A stretch of 64,000 bases of DNA from assembly GCA_047602575.1 (NCBI GenBank), contig JASGGY010000003.1, forward strand, positions 1,218,743-1,282,742, read 5' to 3'. The notes below the pieces were generated by a model. That model was not told the origin of the DNA, made no database searches, and saw nothing but the letters and a program-made list of their open reading frames with translations. Position numbers and translations under genes: made by a program. This document shows, in pieces, positions 7,720 through 16,193 of the stretch. Numbering within the stretch: position 1 is the stretch's first letter; the number at the start of each line of letters is the position of its first letter. This stretch comes from UBA1366 sp047602575. Its GTDB lineage: Bacteria; Bacillota; Clostridia; Oscillospirales; Ruminococcaceae.

Positions 7720-8934
7720 TTAACCGCGGAAGCTTTTCATAATTTCGTCCGCCCACTGGATCGCTTCCATATAACCGTCTGCCAGCAGCGCCGGATCAAT
7801 TCCGACCTCTGCGGCAGCCTGCACCGTGCCCTCCCAGTCGCCTTCCTCATAAGCGGAAACAAGGTGACACACCGGCTTGAGCGCACCCGTGCCGTGGACA
7901 AGCGCATTATAAATATCGTCGGACATGGCGATGCCGTTGAGCGCCTGCTCCATGGTCTGGTCGAGCAGCGCATCAATCATGCTGAACAGGCACATCATCG
8001 ACGCTTCATCCCGCCTGCTGCGGAAATTCGTGCTGTTCAAAGAAACGAACTCACTGAAGCGCGACCGCAGCAGCGAAAGACGCATGATTTCCGTGGGCTT
8101 GTTCCCCGCGTATTCCTGCAGCATCAGCACGTGCATATACCGCTCCAGCTCTTTAAAGCCCAGCTTGAGCAGCGCTTTTTTCAGCGAGCCCAGCGTGTCT
8201 TCGGTGCTGCGGCGGCTGATCATCCGCATCATGCGGTAAGCGAGGTTGACGTCGGCGTTGATCATCTGCGCCAGCGCCTGATAGGACGGCTCTTCCTTGC
8301 GCAGCTCGCTGAGAATCCGCGCATAGCTTGCCTTGGAAGCCCCCCGGCTCTCGCTGCCCGCGACGATGTTCGGCTTGCAGAAAAAATACCCCTGAAACAG
8401 CAGAAAGCCCATTTCCTGCGCGCGCTGGAACTCCGCCTCGGTTTCGATTTTCTCTGCCAGCAGAAGCTTGTTCTGCGCCAGCGCTTTTTTCACCTCCGCG
8501 CCGATGGTGTGAAGCGGCGTGGCGATGATGTCGTATTTGATGATATCCGCCAGCGGCACGATCGGAAAATCTGTCACGCTTTCCGCAAAATCATCCAGCG
8601 CGATTTTATACCCGCGCTTGCGCAGCAACGCCAGCCGTTCGAGCAACGCTCTGTCCGGCGTAACGGTTTCCAGCACCTCGATGACAAGGCTGTCCGGCGC
8701 AATCAGCTCGGGCGCGTCGGACATAAGCATCGTTTTGTCAAAATTGACAAACGCCTTGCCCCCGCCGGCGATCGCGTCGATTCCGTTCTCGAACAAGCCG
8801 CCCAGCACACCCGCCGTGGCGGCGGATGAATCCGCACCACCGAAGGACTTAGCCTCCCTGTCCGCGCGGAAAAGCAGCTCGTATCCATAGATTTTTTTTG
8901 ACTTGTTAAAAATCGGCTGTCGTGCAATAAACAT
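7720..8934 (-). CDS. EAL-HDOD (YuxH-type) signalling protein
   Basis: 404 aa. The N-terminal EAL-like domain (about 1-200) is degenerate: YELLFR replaces the EAL signature. Other landmarks remain (VIEVLE, LDDF, AEKIET, FQGYFF), so c-di-GMP hydrolysis is doubtful and binding is possible. The HDOD domain (about 200-390) has LAQMINADVNLAYRMMRMI and later helices including LFSMIDALL. This architecture is known in Clostridia and Bacillus as YuxH/CdgJ-like proteins that link c-di-GMP to motility or surface behaviour. The gene is monocistronic. Its 90-nt leader carries a compact hairpin overlapping the start region. Assignment is firm; the output is unknown. Confidence 0.9.
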   Translation of the reverse strand: MFIARQPIFNKSKKIYGYELLFRADREAKSFGGADSSAATAGVLGGLFENGIDAIAGGGKAFVNFDKTMLMSDAPELIAPDSLVIEVLETVTPDRALLERLALLRKRGYKIALDDFAESVTDFPIVPLADIIKYDIIATPLHTIGAEVKKALAQNKLLLAEKIETEAEFQRAQEMGFLLFQGYFFCKPNIVAGSESRGASKASYARILSELRKEEPSYQALAQMINADVNLAYRMMRMISRRSTEDTLGSLKKALLKLGFKELERYMHVLMLQEYAGNKPTEIMRLSLLRSRFSEFVSLNSTNFRSRRDEASMMCLFSMIDALLDQTMEQALNGIAMSDDIYNALVHGTGALKPVCHLVSAYEEGDWEGTVQAAAEVGIDPALLADGYMEAIQWADEIMKSFRG

Positions 8935-9032
8935 TCCGTCCGCAGCTGCTCATGACCGCCAAGCGGCAGATCGGGCAGCATCCTCCTTTTCTGTGTCAGA
9001 TAAAACGCCGGGGAAACTCCATTCTTTATTTT

Positions 9033-9061
9033 ATTATACCAAATTGCTATGAGATTGTCCA
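9033..9061 (-). promoter_or_regulatory. Sigma-A promoter of the EAL-HDOD gene
   Basis: TGGACA, 17-bp spacer, TATAAT on the minus strand, giving a leader of about 90 nt. Confidence 0.8.
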
Positions 9062-9151
9062 GTGAAATTTGTTTGATTTGCGTGAAAATTATGACAATCT
9101 GCGTTTTATGCGTTACCGCCGGGAAATCGCGCAAAAAAACAGTTTTTTTCG

Positions 9152-9180
9152 TTTACAAGCGAACGTCCTCGTGCTATAAT
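9152..9180 (+). promoter_or_regulatory. Sigma-A promoter of the toroid surface protein
   Basis: TTTACA, 17-bp spacer, TATAAT. The short leader to 9242 has no cobalamin-riboswitch boxes, unlike the paralogue at 31187. Confidence 0.85.
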
Positions 9181-9241
9181 AAAAGGAAGGATTACCCGTT
9201 AACCAACAAACGACGGGGGTAACATTCGGGAGGAATCAGCT

Positions 9242-10468
9242 ATGAAAAAATTCATTTGCGCCGCAATAACGGGTGTGATGCTGCTCTGTTCGGCATCGGT
9301 AACGGCTTTTGCGACGGAGCAGGACGCCGACGCGCTGCTTAAGTCCACCGCGGATTATGCCGTCGATCAGTTCTTCACGCAAACCCCGCCGACCTACGGG
9401 GACGAGTGGTATGTGATTGCCCTCGCGCGCAGCGGGCTTGACGGTGCGGACACGTTCTGCGAAACCTACTACGCCAACGCGTCGCAGGATTTCGCCGACA
9501 AAGGCGGCGTGTATACGGACGAAACGAACACAGAGGCTTTCGCGGAATATGTCCGCGTCGGTCTGGCACTCGCCGCGATGCACAAGGATGCGGCGGACTT
9601 CGGCGATTACAATCTCCTTGATAAATTCACCGCCGCAGATGCGGACGATTACGCCGCCGCATCCACCGCAACGCTTGCCTACGCGCTGCTACTGACGGAT
9701 TATTACGCGCCGGAGCTTTCCGACGCCGATGCAATCGAAACGGCGCTCAAAACAGAAATCATGACGCGATATGTATCCGGCACGGGCTTTACCGATCTGC
9801 CCGGCGATGATGCCGTCAGCACACTTGCCACTGTACAGGTGATTCAAGGGCTTACGCCCCTTGTCGCAAGTGAGGATTCACCCGAATTTGACGCAATCAT
9901 CGCCGCGTTTGCGTATCTAAAAGCCCAGCAGGATCCTGGTTCGGGCGCGATTTTCTCATCGGATGCGTTAAACCCCAGCACAACCGCACAGGCGATCATC
10001 GCCGTGACGGAATTGGGCGCGGAGGTTTTTGACGCGTATACAAACGAAAACGGCACAACGCTGCTTGACGGACTGCTCGGCTTCCTGCTTGAGGGCGGCG
10101 GCTTCTATGATCCGGAAAGCGGTGCGGAAGCGGGTGCGGATTACTTTGTCACACGGGATGCGCTCCTTGCGCTGACCGCCTATGTGCGCATGGAAAACGG
10201 CGACACGGAGCTGTTCAATTTCGCCGATTCCTACACCGACGATACCGACAGCACCGGTGATACGGAAAGCACCGGTGACAGTACATCCGAAAGCGAAAGC
10301 GAAAATCAGACCGACAGCACGACGGATTCCGATGACACTTCCGCGGACAAAACCGTTGAAAAGAACGATACCGTTCCCACCGGAAGCTCCGCCACCAAGG
10401 CGCTGATCCTGAGTGCCTGTGCGCTGGTGGCACTCGCCGCCTGCCTGATGCTGCGGAAAAAGAAATAG
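9242..10468 (+). CDS. Surface alpha/alpha-toroid (prenyltransferase/transcobalamin-like) protein
   Basis: 408 aa. Signal peptide 1-28 (ATA-FA cleavage region). About 30-330 are repeated helical hairpins of the alpha6/alpha6 toroid kind (PPTYGDEWYVIALARSG, GGGFYDPESGAEAGADYF). About 335-375 are an Asp/Ser/Thr linker. The tail is PTG, a hydrophobic helix and RKKK, an LPxTG-like wall or membrane anchor. It is a close paralogue of 31187-32467, which sits in a riboswitch-controlled B12 locus, so corrinoid or related ligand binding is likely. No DUF4430 partner or ECF gene is adjacent here. Its stop is TAG. RBS GGGAGGAATC precedes the ATG. Confidence 0.8.
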   Translation: MKKFICAAITGVMLLCSASVTAFATEQDADALLKSTADYAVDQFFTQTPPTYGDEWYVIALARSGLDGADTFCETYYANASQDFADKGGVYTDETNTEAFAEYVRVGLALAAMHKDAADFGDYNLLDKFTAADADDYAAASTATLAYALLLTDYYAPELSDADAIETALKTEIMTRYVSGTGFTDLPGDDAVSTLATVQVIQGLTPLVASEDSPEFDAIIAAFAYLKAQQDPGSGAIFSSDALNPSTTAQAIIAVTELGAEVFDAYTNENGTTLLDGLLGFLLEGGGFYDPESGAEAGADYFVTRDALLALTAYVRMENGDTELFNFADSYTDDTDSTGDTESTGDSTSESESENQTDSTTDSDDTSADKTVEKNDTVPTGSSATKALILSACALVALAACLMLRKKK

Positions 10469-10510
10469 CCCGCCCACAGGCTGCGGCTTCAACCTTAAAC
10501 AGGGATAACA

Positions 10511-10540
10511 AAACCGGGAAGCAAAACGCTCCCCGGTTTA
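10511..10540. terminator. Bidirectional terminator
   Basis: AAACCGGGAAGC and GCTCCCCGGTTTA form a hairpin with A- and T-rich flanks. It serves the plus-strand toroid gene and the converging minus-strand peptide gene. Confidence 0.85.
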
Positions 10541-10552
10541 TTTGTTTATTGT

Positions 10553-10705
10553 TTAGCCAAGTCCACCCCAGCCGTTGCCTGTATCGCCGTCGTCGTTGTC
10601 GTCGTCGAAAATCGTAAAACCATTCGGTCCGGATTCGTCGGCAATGGTTTCTTCCAGCAGGAACGCAGTAATGTCAAGCGTAGGCGCTTCATAACTCTTC
10701 TTCAT
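10553..10705 (-). CDS. 50-aa peptide with acidic C-terminal tail
   Basis: ATG 10703-10705 follows AAAGGTGAAGAAAG; stop TAA at 10553. The N-terminus MKKSYEAPTLDITAFLLEE resembles a widespread clostridial small-peptide motif (MKKxYxxPxLEV). The rest is FTIFDDDNDDGDTGNGWGGLG: an Asp cluster then a Gly/Trp tail. It lies 36 bp downstream of the large surface protein on the same strand, so they are probably co-transcribed. Function is unknown. A RiPP precursor is conceivable, but no modifying enzyme is nearby. Confidence 0.65.
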   Translation of the reverse strand: MKKSYEAPTLDITAFLLEETIADESGPNGFTIFDDDNDDGDTGNGWGGLG

Positions 10706-10741
10706 CTTTCTTCACCTTTCATTCTTACTTCGTTCTACAGG

Positions 10742-13700
10742 TCAATTTCGCCCTGGAAATCCGTCGTCGGCGGCATCTCTTAAATCGCTCAGATTGACTT
10801 CCATCACCTCGGTGTAGGTTGTCTTTTCGTCGATTGTGTAGTAAGCGCGCACATAGAGCGTTCCGGTCAGCTGGGCGGCGGTGAACGTTCCGGGAACATA
10901 GGTTACGAAATAATCCGCATTCCAGATCATATCCGGTGTAACATCTTCTTCAAACGGGAGGTTCTGAATGGACTTGTATGCGCTGGTGGCTTTGAGTGCC
11001 GTTCCGTCGTTGCGGTCGGGGTTGGTGATGGTGGTAGAAGCAAAGAATCCTGTTTCGATGGAATCTGCGGAAAGCGCGTCGGTGTCAATCGCGGATACAT
11101 ACCGCAGAGAGTAGGAACCGTTTGCATTCTGTCTTGCCTGAACGCCCACCATCGTGACGGGGGCTGTGGCGGGGAAAAGCGCCTGTACGGTCAGTTTATA
11201 ATTGGAATAAGCGTATGTCGTCGATACCGCACCGGCTGTAGTAAAGATGTTCATATTGCCCTGTACAGCGGGCAGTGTGTAACCGCTCTTTGCCGTGATT
11301 GTATAGGTCACGCCATAATATGTTCCGCGGGCGAATGTACCATCGAAATCAAACTCCGCAACAGATACGCCCGGCACAACGGAATACCACTGACAATCGC
11401 TGAGCGTATACTGATCACTTTCATCCAAGGTCAAATCCGGTGAAGCGCCCGTGACTGGTGCGTCGATGCCGGTGATGGTGAGATCGTTGACGGTCACATC
11501 GGGTGCTGTATAGGTGATGCTGAACGGGATGATCACCGTTCCGCTTGCGTTGCCTTTTCCGACGATGACCGCGGTGGCGGTGTTCGTCCCGGCTTTGACG
11601 TTGTTATAATAGGAAACGGTATAGTCTGCTGCAGTTAAGCCTGCGGCTGTTCCGGTCAGATTCACGGCAGGGGTCTGTGCGGTGGCGTTGTCACCCGCAA
11701 CCGTGGTGCTTGCCAGCGCGACGTTCGAAGCGGAAAGCACGATGGCTTTCACGGCAAACGTTGCGGTGAGCGTGCCGGTGTAGTTGCCTTTTCCGGTGAC
11801 GGTGACGGTTGCCGTGCCGACGTTGGTGTTGTTTGTGTAGGCAATGTCATAATTCGCTGCCGGTAAAACCGTGCCACCGAGTGTTACCGTTGCGGCGGGC
11901 GTTTTCGCCGTGCCGTCATAATCATAAGAAGTCGCCGCGAGCTTAAGTGTTGCACCGGAAATTGACTTCACGGTAACGACGATTCTTGCCGAGCCGGTGA
12001 CGGTCGCGTAGCTGGGGTTTGTCACGCGGTAGTCAACTGTGGTTTCTCCGGCATTCTGACGGGTGGGGCTTGTGCTTAAGGTATAAGTAGCTCCGCCGTC
12101 GTCGCTGTAGCGAATCGTGCTACCCGCAGGGGCGGTAACGCTGATGCCGTGTTCCGCGCCGTCATACACGCCGGTATAACCGGTTGCCGTGACGGACATC
12201 GGGATGGTGGACGCCGTGATGGTAAAGGTACGCGAAACGGTCTGAAGGTTATATGCGCCGTTGTGAAGGGTTGCGGTGATGGTTGCCGTGCCAACATCAA
12301 TGTTGTCGTCGTACGCAACCGTGTAATACGGGTCATCCGGGAATTCTGCGTCATATTCGCCGTATTCCTCGCTGCCGACTTTCAGTCTTGTGATTCCCGG
12401 CGTGCAAGCCGAACCGGTGTATGTAAAGCTTGCGGGCGAGATGTTGAATTTCACCGGTGCCCAGTGTGCGTACAAATAGACGTTGCCCGTAACGCTCGGG
12501 ATATCTGTCACAAACGTTCCGCCGGTTGCTTGTGTGTACCAGCCGGAGAATAAAGCATTCTCCTTTACCGGATGAATTTCATTCGTTATATCCGTGAACC
12601 AAGTTGACGGAAGAACATCGCCGTAATACGTATCATCGCTGACTGTTTCGTCGCCTTCGTCCGTATAATCCGACTCGCTGAACGCACCGCCGTTTGCGTC
12701 AAGGGTTACGGTATATTCCTCCGGTTCCCAGAGAGCATAAACCGTCGCATCGTGGTCAAACGTGGATGTGCTGAAAATCTTCGTTCCGCCATTCAGCATC
12801 GTGTACCAACCCATGAATGTATTACCTGTCTTGGTTGGCGGTGTCGGGAGGGTGATTGTGCCGTCGGCGTTGGTTTGCACGGGGTCAACCGCTGAGCCGC
12901 CTGTGCTGTTGAAGGTTACAGTATAAGTATTCAGTGTCCAGTGTGCGTATAGCGTTGTATCCTCTGTCAGAGAAGGAATGGACGTAATCTTGTTGCCACC
13001 CGTTGTAGCGTCATACCAGCCGTCAAAGCTATAGTTGTCTCTGATCGGGGTGCTCGGGAATGTCACCGAACCACCATTTGCGATCTGATCCGTTGTATAT
13101 ATATCCATTGCGGTATCGGCATCATTTCCGTCATATCCAAGGTTATAGGTAACAAACCGATCGGTCGTGAAGCTAAAATTATCTATCGAAAAATAACAGG
13201 TAGGAGCAGTAAGAACAATGCTGATTTTATCCACCAGTGCAGTATAGCCATTTCCGTATAAGTCTACCAAAGAGTAACCATTGTCTATAAGATTATCATA
13301 TAAAAGTGTATCCGTAAAATCATCGTCGGCCAACTCATACCTATATTTCTCTATCGCACCATAATATCCGATTACTGTAACATGAATGTTGTTGACTTGA
13401 TTCACGGTTGCATCCATAGATTCGGCAGGAAACAAATAGAAACTTTTCACATGAACTGGGGTGCTGGGTATAATATTGTACGTCCCCGCATTATAGCCCA
13501 TCGTATCCAGTAAATAATCCGAACTGTTATATCCAACCACAGACCAGTATTTTACCGTCAACCCGTCTGTCAAAGAAAAATTAACTCCGTTGCTTGTAAA
13601 GGAAGCCGCACCTGCACTTTGTGATTCGAAATCTTCTGTAACATCCGCCGCCGTAACTTTAACTGCACGATCAAACAGCCCGGTAATACTGCCGGAAAAC

Positions 13701-13762
13701 GACCCCGTCACCAGCGAAAACGCCATGACTGCCGCTGATATGCCTGCCAATATTTTTTTCAT
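10742..13762 (-). CDS. Large secreted repeat protein (InlB-type and YDG-type repeats)
   Basis: 1006 aa. Signal peptide 1-39. A beta-rich domain spans about 40-205 (ENDFES-like start, lectin or carbohydrate-binding-like). Three to four InlB B-repeats (Flg_new) lie at about 210-445, each with the pattern YTVTFxxxGG...P...GYTFxGWYxxxxGGxK...YAxW. YDG/MBG-like repeats at about 450-760 carry YTGSACTP, YDGAEHGI and YDYDGTAKTPAATV. The rest (to 1006) is Ig-like and ends in SDLRDAADDGF without LPxTG. Proteins of this type are adhesins or extracellular matrix proteins. It has its own perfect promoter and is followed by the 50-aa gene. The substrate is unknown. Confidence 0.8.
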   Translation of the reverse strand: MKKILAGISAAVMAFSLVTGSFSGSITGLFDRAVKVTAADVTEDFESQSAGAASFTSNGVNFSLTDGLTVKYWSVVGYNSSDYLLDTMGYNAGTYNIIPSTPVHVKSFYLFPAESMDATVNQVNNIHVTVIGYYGAIEKYRYELADDDFTDTLLYDNLIDNGYSLVDLYGNGYTALVDKISIVLTAPTCYFSIDNFSFTTDRFVTYNLGYDGNDADTAMDIYTTDQIANGGSVTFPSTPIRDNYSFDGWYDATTGGNKITSIPSLTEDTTLYAHWTLNTYTVTFNSTGGSAVDPVQTNADGTITLPTPPTKTGNTFMGWYTMLNGGTKIFSTSTFDHDATVYALWEPEEYTVTLDANGGAFSESDYTDEGDETVSDDTYYGDVLPSTWFTDITNEIHPVKENALFSGWYTQATGGTFVTDIPSVTGNVYLYAHWAPVKFNISPASFTYTGSACTPGITRLKVGSEEYGEYDAEFPDDPYYTVAYDDNIDVGTATITATLHNGAYNLQTVSRTFTITASTIPMSVTATGYTGVYDGAEHGISVTAPAGSTIRYSDDGGATYTLSTSPTRQNAGETTVDYRVTNPSYATVTGSARIVVTVKSISGATLKLAATSYDYDGTAKTPAATVTLGGTVLPAANYDIAYTNNTNVGTATVTVTGKGNYTGTLTATFAVKAIVLSASNVALASTTVAGDNATAQTPAVNLTGTAAGLTAADYTVSYYNNVKAGTNTATAVIVGKGNASGTVIIPFSITYTAPDVTVNDLTITGIDAPVTGASPDLTLDESDQYTLSDCQWYSVVPGVSVAEFDFDGTFARGTYYGVTYTITAKSGYTLPAVQGNMNIFTTAGAVSTTYAYSNYKLTVQALFPATAPVTMVGVQARQNANGSYSLRYVSAIDTDALSADSIETGFFASTTITNPDRNDGTALKATSAYKSIQNLPFEEDVTPDMIWNADYFVTYVPGTFTAAQLTGTLYVRAYYTIDEKTTYTEVMEVNLSDLRDAADDGFPGRN

Positions 13763-13821
13763 ATGTATCCTCCCTTGTCCGTTCGCGGGTTTTGCCCGTC
13801 CGCATTAACCTATATACTTTG

Positions 13822-13850
13822 ATTATACTGCTTGTTCACTGCGTTGTCAA
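13822..13850 (-). promoter_or_regulatory. Sigma-A promoter of the large repeat protein
   Basis: Perfect TTGACA and TATAAT with a 17-bp spacer on the minus strand, about 55 bp before the start codon. Confidence 0.9.
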
Positions 13851-13891
13851 GCGATTTCCCACGGATTCCGTGAATTAATTTACAAATAATT

Positions 13892-13927
13892 AACCAGCCC
13901 CGCGCCATTAAACAACGCAGGGCTGGT
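13892..13927 (-). terminator. Terminator of the Amt-PII gene
   Basis: ACCAGCCCTGCG pairs with CGCGGGGCTGGTT across a 10-nt loop on the minus strand, followed by a T-rich run, 31 bases after the stop codon. Confidence 0.8.
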
Positions 13928-13958
13928 ATACCATTATAAATGGGCTTTCATCAGTTGA

Positions 13959-15686
13959 TTAGTTGAGTGCGGAAACACCTGTCTCGCCCGTTCTCACGCG
14001 CACGACTTCCTCAACGTCATAGATGAATATCTTTCCGTCGCCGATGTTGCCGGTGTAAAGCGCTTTCTTCGCCGCAGAAACCACGCGTGCAACGGGTACC
14101 ATCGATACCACGACTTCCACCTTGATCTTCGGCAGCAGGTTCATTTCCACCTCAACGCCGCGGTAGTAATCCGTGCGTCCCTTCTGCGTTCCGCAGCCGA
14201 GCACCTGCGTCACCGTGATGCCCGTTACACCGATGTCGTTGAGCGCCGCCTTGAGGTTCTCGAATTTGCTCTGCTTGCAGATGATGGAAACCTTCGAGAT
14301 TTTGTCCGCCTGCGGCAAGCCCGAACCCATCAGCTCGACAGGAATTGCCGCGCTCATCGGCACTTCGTCGGTGTCGTTTTCCATGATCCGATAGTCGCTC
14401 ATCGCACCCACCGCCGGCATAAAGTCCGCGTAGCACGATGCAAGCCCATGCTGGCTCGCGTCCAGACCGCTCAGCTCATCCTGCGGCGAAACGCGCAGCC
14501 CGAAGAGCTTCTTGATCAGATAGAACATGCCGAACGCCGTTACGCCCGTCCATGCGAAAATCGCCGCCATGCCGGTCAGCTGAATGCCCAGCTGGTGGAA
14601 GCCACCGCCGTAAAACAAGCCCGTAACCGTGCTGTCCGGCGCTGTTTTGGTGGAAAACAAGCCGATTGCGATGCCACCCCAAATGCCGTTGAACAGATGC
14701 ACAGGCGCTGCGCCCACCGGGTCGTCCACGTGCAGCACATGATCAAGAAACCACACGCCGAAAATAATCAGCACGCCGGAAACCGTTCCGATTGCCGCCG
14801 CGCCCAGTCCGGTCACACAGTCGCAGGCGCCCGTTACCGCCACCAGACCCGCCAGCGAAGCGTTCAGGCACATCGAAATATCGGGCTTTCCGTATTTCGC
14901 CCATGTAAAAATCATGCACACGATTGTCGCCACCGACGGAGAAACCGTCGTCGCCACAAGAATCGTCGCCAGCTGCGAAACCGATGTCGCGCCGCCGCCA
15001 TTAAAGCCGTACCATCCGAACCACAGGATGAACGCACCCAGCGCGCCCAGCGTAACCGAATGCCCCGGAATCGCCTTGACCTTTATGACCTTGCCGCCGC
15101 TGTCTTTTTCAAACTTTCCAAGGCGCGCACCCAGCATCGCCGCACCGATGAGCGCGGTCAGACCGCCCACCATGTGAATCGGCGTTGATCCAGCAAAATC
15201 ATGATAACCGAGCTTTGCCAGCCAGCCGCCGCCCCAGACCCAATGCGCCTCGATGGGGTAAATGACCGCAGAAATGATTACCGAATATGCGCAGTAGCCA
15301 ATAAACTTTGTGCGCTCCGCCATCGCACCCGACACAATCGACGCCGTCGCTGCGCAGAACATGAGGTTGAAGATAAAATTCGACCAGTCAAAATTGCCGT
15401 AGTCCGAGAACATCTGCAGATCCGGTGCGCCGATCAGCCCGAACAGCGCGTTCTCGCCGCTGAGAAAGCCGAAGCCCACCACCATGAATACCACCGTGCC
15501 GATGCAGAAATCCATGAGGTTTTTCATGATGATATTGCCTGCATTTTTGGCGCGGATAAAGCCTGCCTCAATCATCGCGAAGCCGCACTGCATAAAGAAC
15601 ACCATCGCCGCGGCGATCAGCTTCCACGTGCCGAACAGCTCCGTATGTAGCGCCGCCTGCACCTGCCCGATTACATTTGTGTCCAT
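13959..15686 (-). CDS. Ammonium transporter fused to a PII (GlnK) domain
   Basis: 575 aa from ATG 15686 (GGAGGATGTTGGG upstream). Residues 1-435 are an Amt/Mep channel with eleven predicted helices. The twin histidines appear in STPIHMVGG and GAAPVHLFNG. About 465-575 are a complete PII domain: GTQKGRTDYYRGVEVEM T-loop, TGNIGDGKIF B-loop and VVRVRTGE C-loop. The uridylylated T-loop Tyr is Val here (RGVEV), as often in Clostridia, so control is expected through ATP, ADP and 2-oxoglutarate only. Tethering PII to its own channel gives a self-gating importer. A leader terminator precedes the gene. It is separate from the amtB-glnK pair at 24 kb. Confidence 0.93.
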   Translation of the reverse strand: MDTNVIGQVQAALHTELFGTWKLIAAAMVFFMQCGFAMIEAGFIRAKNAGNIIMKNLMDFCIGTVVFMVVGFGFLSGENALFGLIGAPDLQMFSDYGNFDWSNFIFNLMFCAATASIVSGAMAERTKFIGYCAYSVIISAVIYPIEAHWVWGGGWLAKLGYHDFAGSTPIHMVGGLTALIGAAMLGARLGKFEKDSGGKVIKVKAIPGHSVTLGALGAFILWFGWYGFNGGGATSVSQLATILVATTVSPSVATIVCMIFTWAKYGKPDISMCLNASLAGLVAVTGACDCVTGLGAAAIGTVSGVLIIFGVWFLDHVLHVDDPVGAAPVHLFNGIWGGIAIGLFSTKTAPDSTVTGLFYGGGFHQLGIQLTGMAAIFAWTGVTAFGMFYLIKKLFGLRVSPQDELSGLDASQHGLASCYADFMPAVGAMSDYRIMENDTDEVPMSAAIPVELMGSGLPQADKISKVSIICKQSKFENLKAALNDIGVTGITVTQVLGCGTQKGRTDYYRGVEVEMNLLPKIKVEVVVSMVPVARVVSAAKKALYTGNIGDGKIFIYDVEEVVRVRTGETGVSALN

Positions 15687-15738
15687 CCCAACATCCTCCA
15701 GATCCGTTCCCGATGGGCGCGGGCGCATCCGGTAATTT

Positions 15739-15768
15739 AAAAAAAGCCATAGCTCCGCCCGCTATGAC
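15739..15768 (-). terminator. Leader terminator (attenuator) of the Amt-PII gene
   Basis: GTCATAGC and GCTATGGC pair over eight bases around GGGCGGA and are followed by seven Ts, between the promoter at 15819-15847 and the start codon. A small upstream stem (GTGAC, loop GATGAG, GTCAT) overlaps its 5' side, the layout expected for antitermination, for example by ANTAR proteins, which are known on clostridial nitrogen genes. The regulator is not identified. Confidence 0.7.
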
Positions 15769-15775
15769 CTCATCG

Positions 15776-16095
15776 TCACAAATTTTCTATTCGTTTATGC
15801 TGCTCACACAGCGTTCTGATTATATCACACTGTAACATCCGATGCAAGGGGTTTTTGATGCTTTTATAAATTTTGTCGTTTTACAGCTGGTCATGCGTTT
15901 TCACGCAGTCGTTTTGCACGTATTCATTCATTTTTATTTTTTAACTATGTCTTTAATTTAAATAATATACTTCAGGAATACACCGTACAGGGGTATCTTT
16001 CCAGATTCATCGTCTGCCGGTATTTTTCATGCAACACGCACCTGCGCGCACGCTTTTTTTGTGCGCAGAAGCTGCACTGCGCCGTTCTCCCCCCC
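15776..16095. other. Intergenic region between Amt-PII and the ABC operon
   Basis: Holds the Amt-PII promoter (15819-15847). The remaining AT-rich 240 bp contain no ORF, repeat or RNA structure that I can support. Confidence 0.6.
15819..15847 (-). promoter_or_regulatory. Sigma-A promoter of the Amt-PII gene
   Basis: TTGCAT, 17-bp spacer, TATAAT on the minus strand, about 125 nt upstream of the ATG, with an attenuator in between. Confidence 0.8.
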
Positions 16096-16138
16096 AAAAA
16101 ACCACCCCGCCGGCATACGTCATTCGTACGCCGGCGGG
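16096..16138 (-). terminator. Terminator of the ABC exporter operon
   Basis: CCCGCCGGCGTAC pairs with GTATGCCGGCGGGG on the minus strand and is followed by GGTTTTTT. It ends the seven-gene operon. Confidence 0.9.
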
Positions 16139-16193
16139 ATGACTTGCACCGGTAAAATTCACAGTGGAAAAGCCGCGGGGTATGCGTTCTTTC

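Noticed and set aside
7630..8829. 399-aa plus-strand ORF opposite the EAL-HDOD gene
   Set aside because: Antisense shadow, of low-complexity basic composition; the minus-strand protein is clearly real.
9181..9241. Cobalamin riboswitch upstream of the second toroid gene
   Set aside because: The 60-nt leader is too short and has no B12 box or conserved loops.
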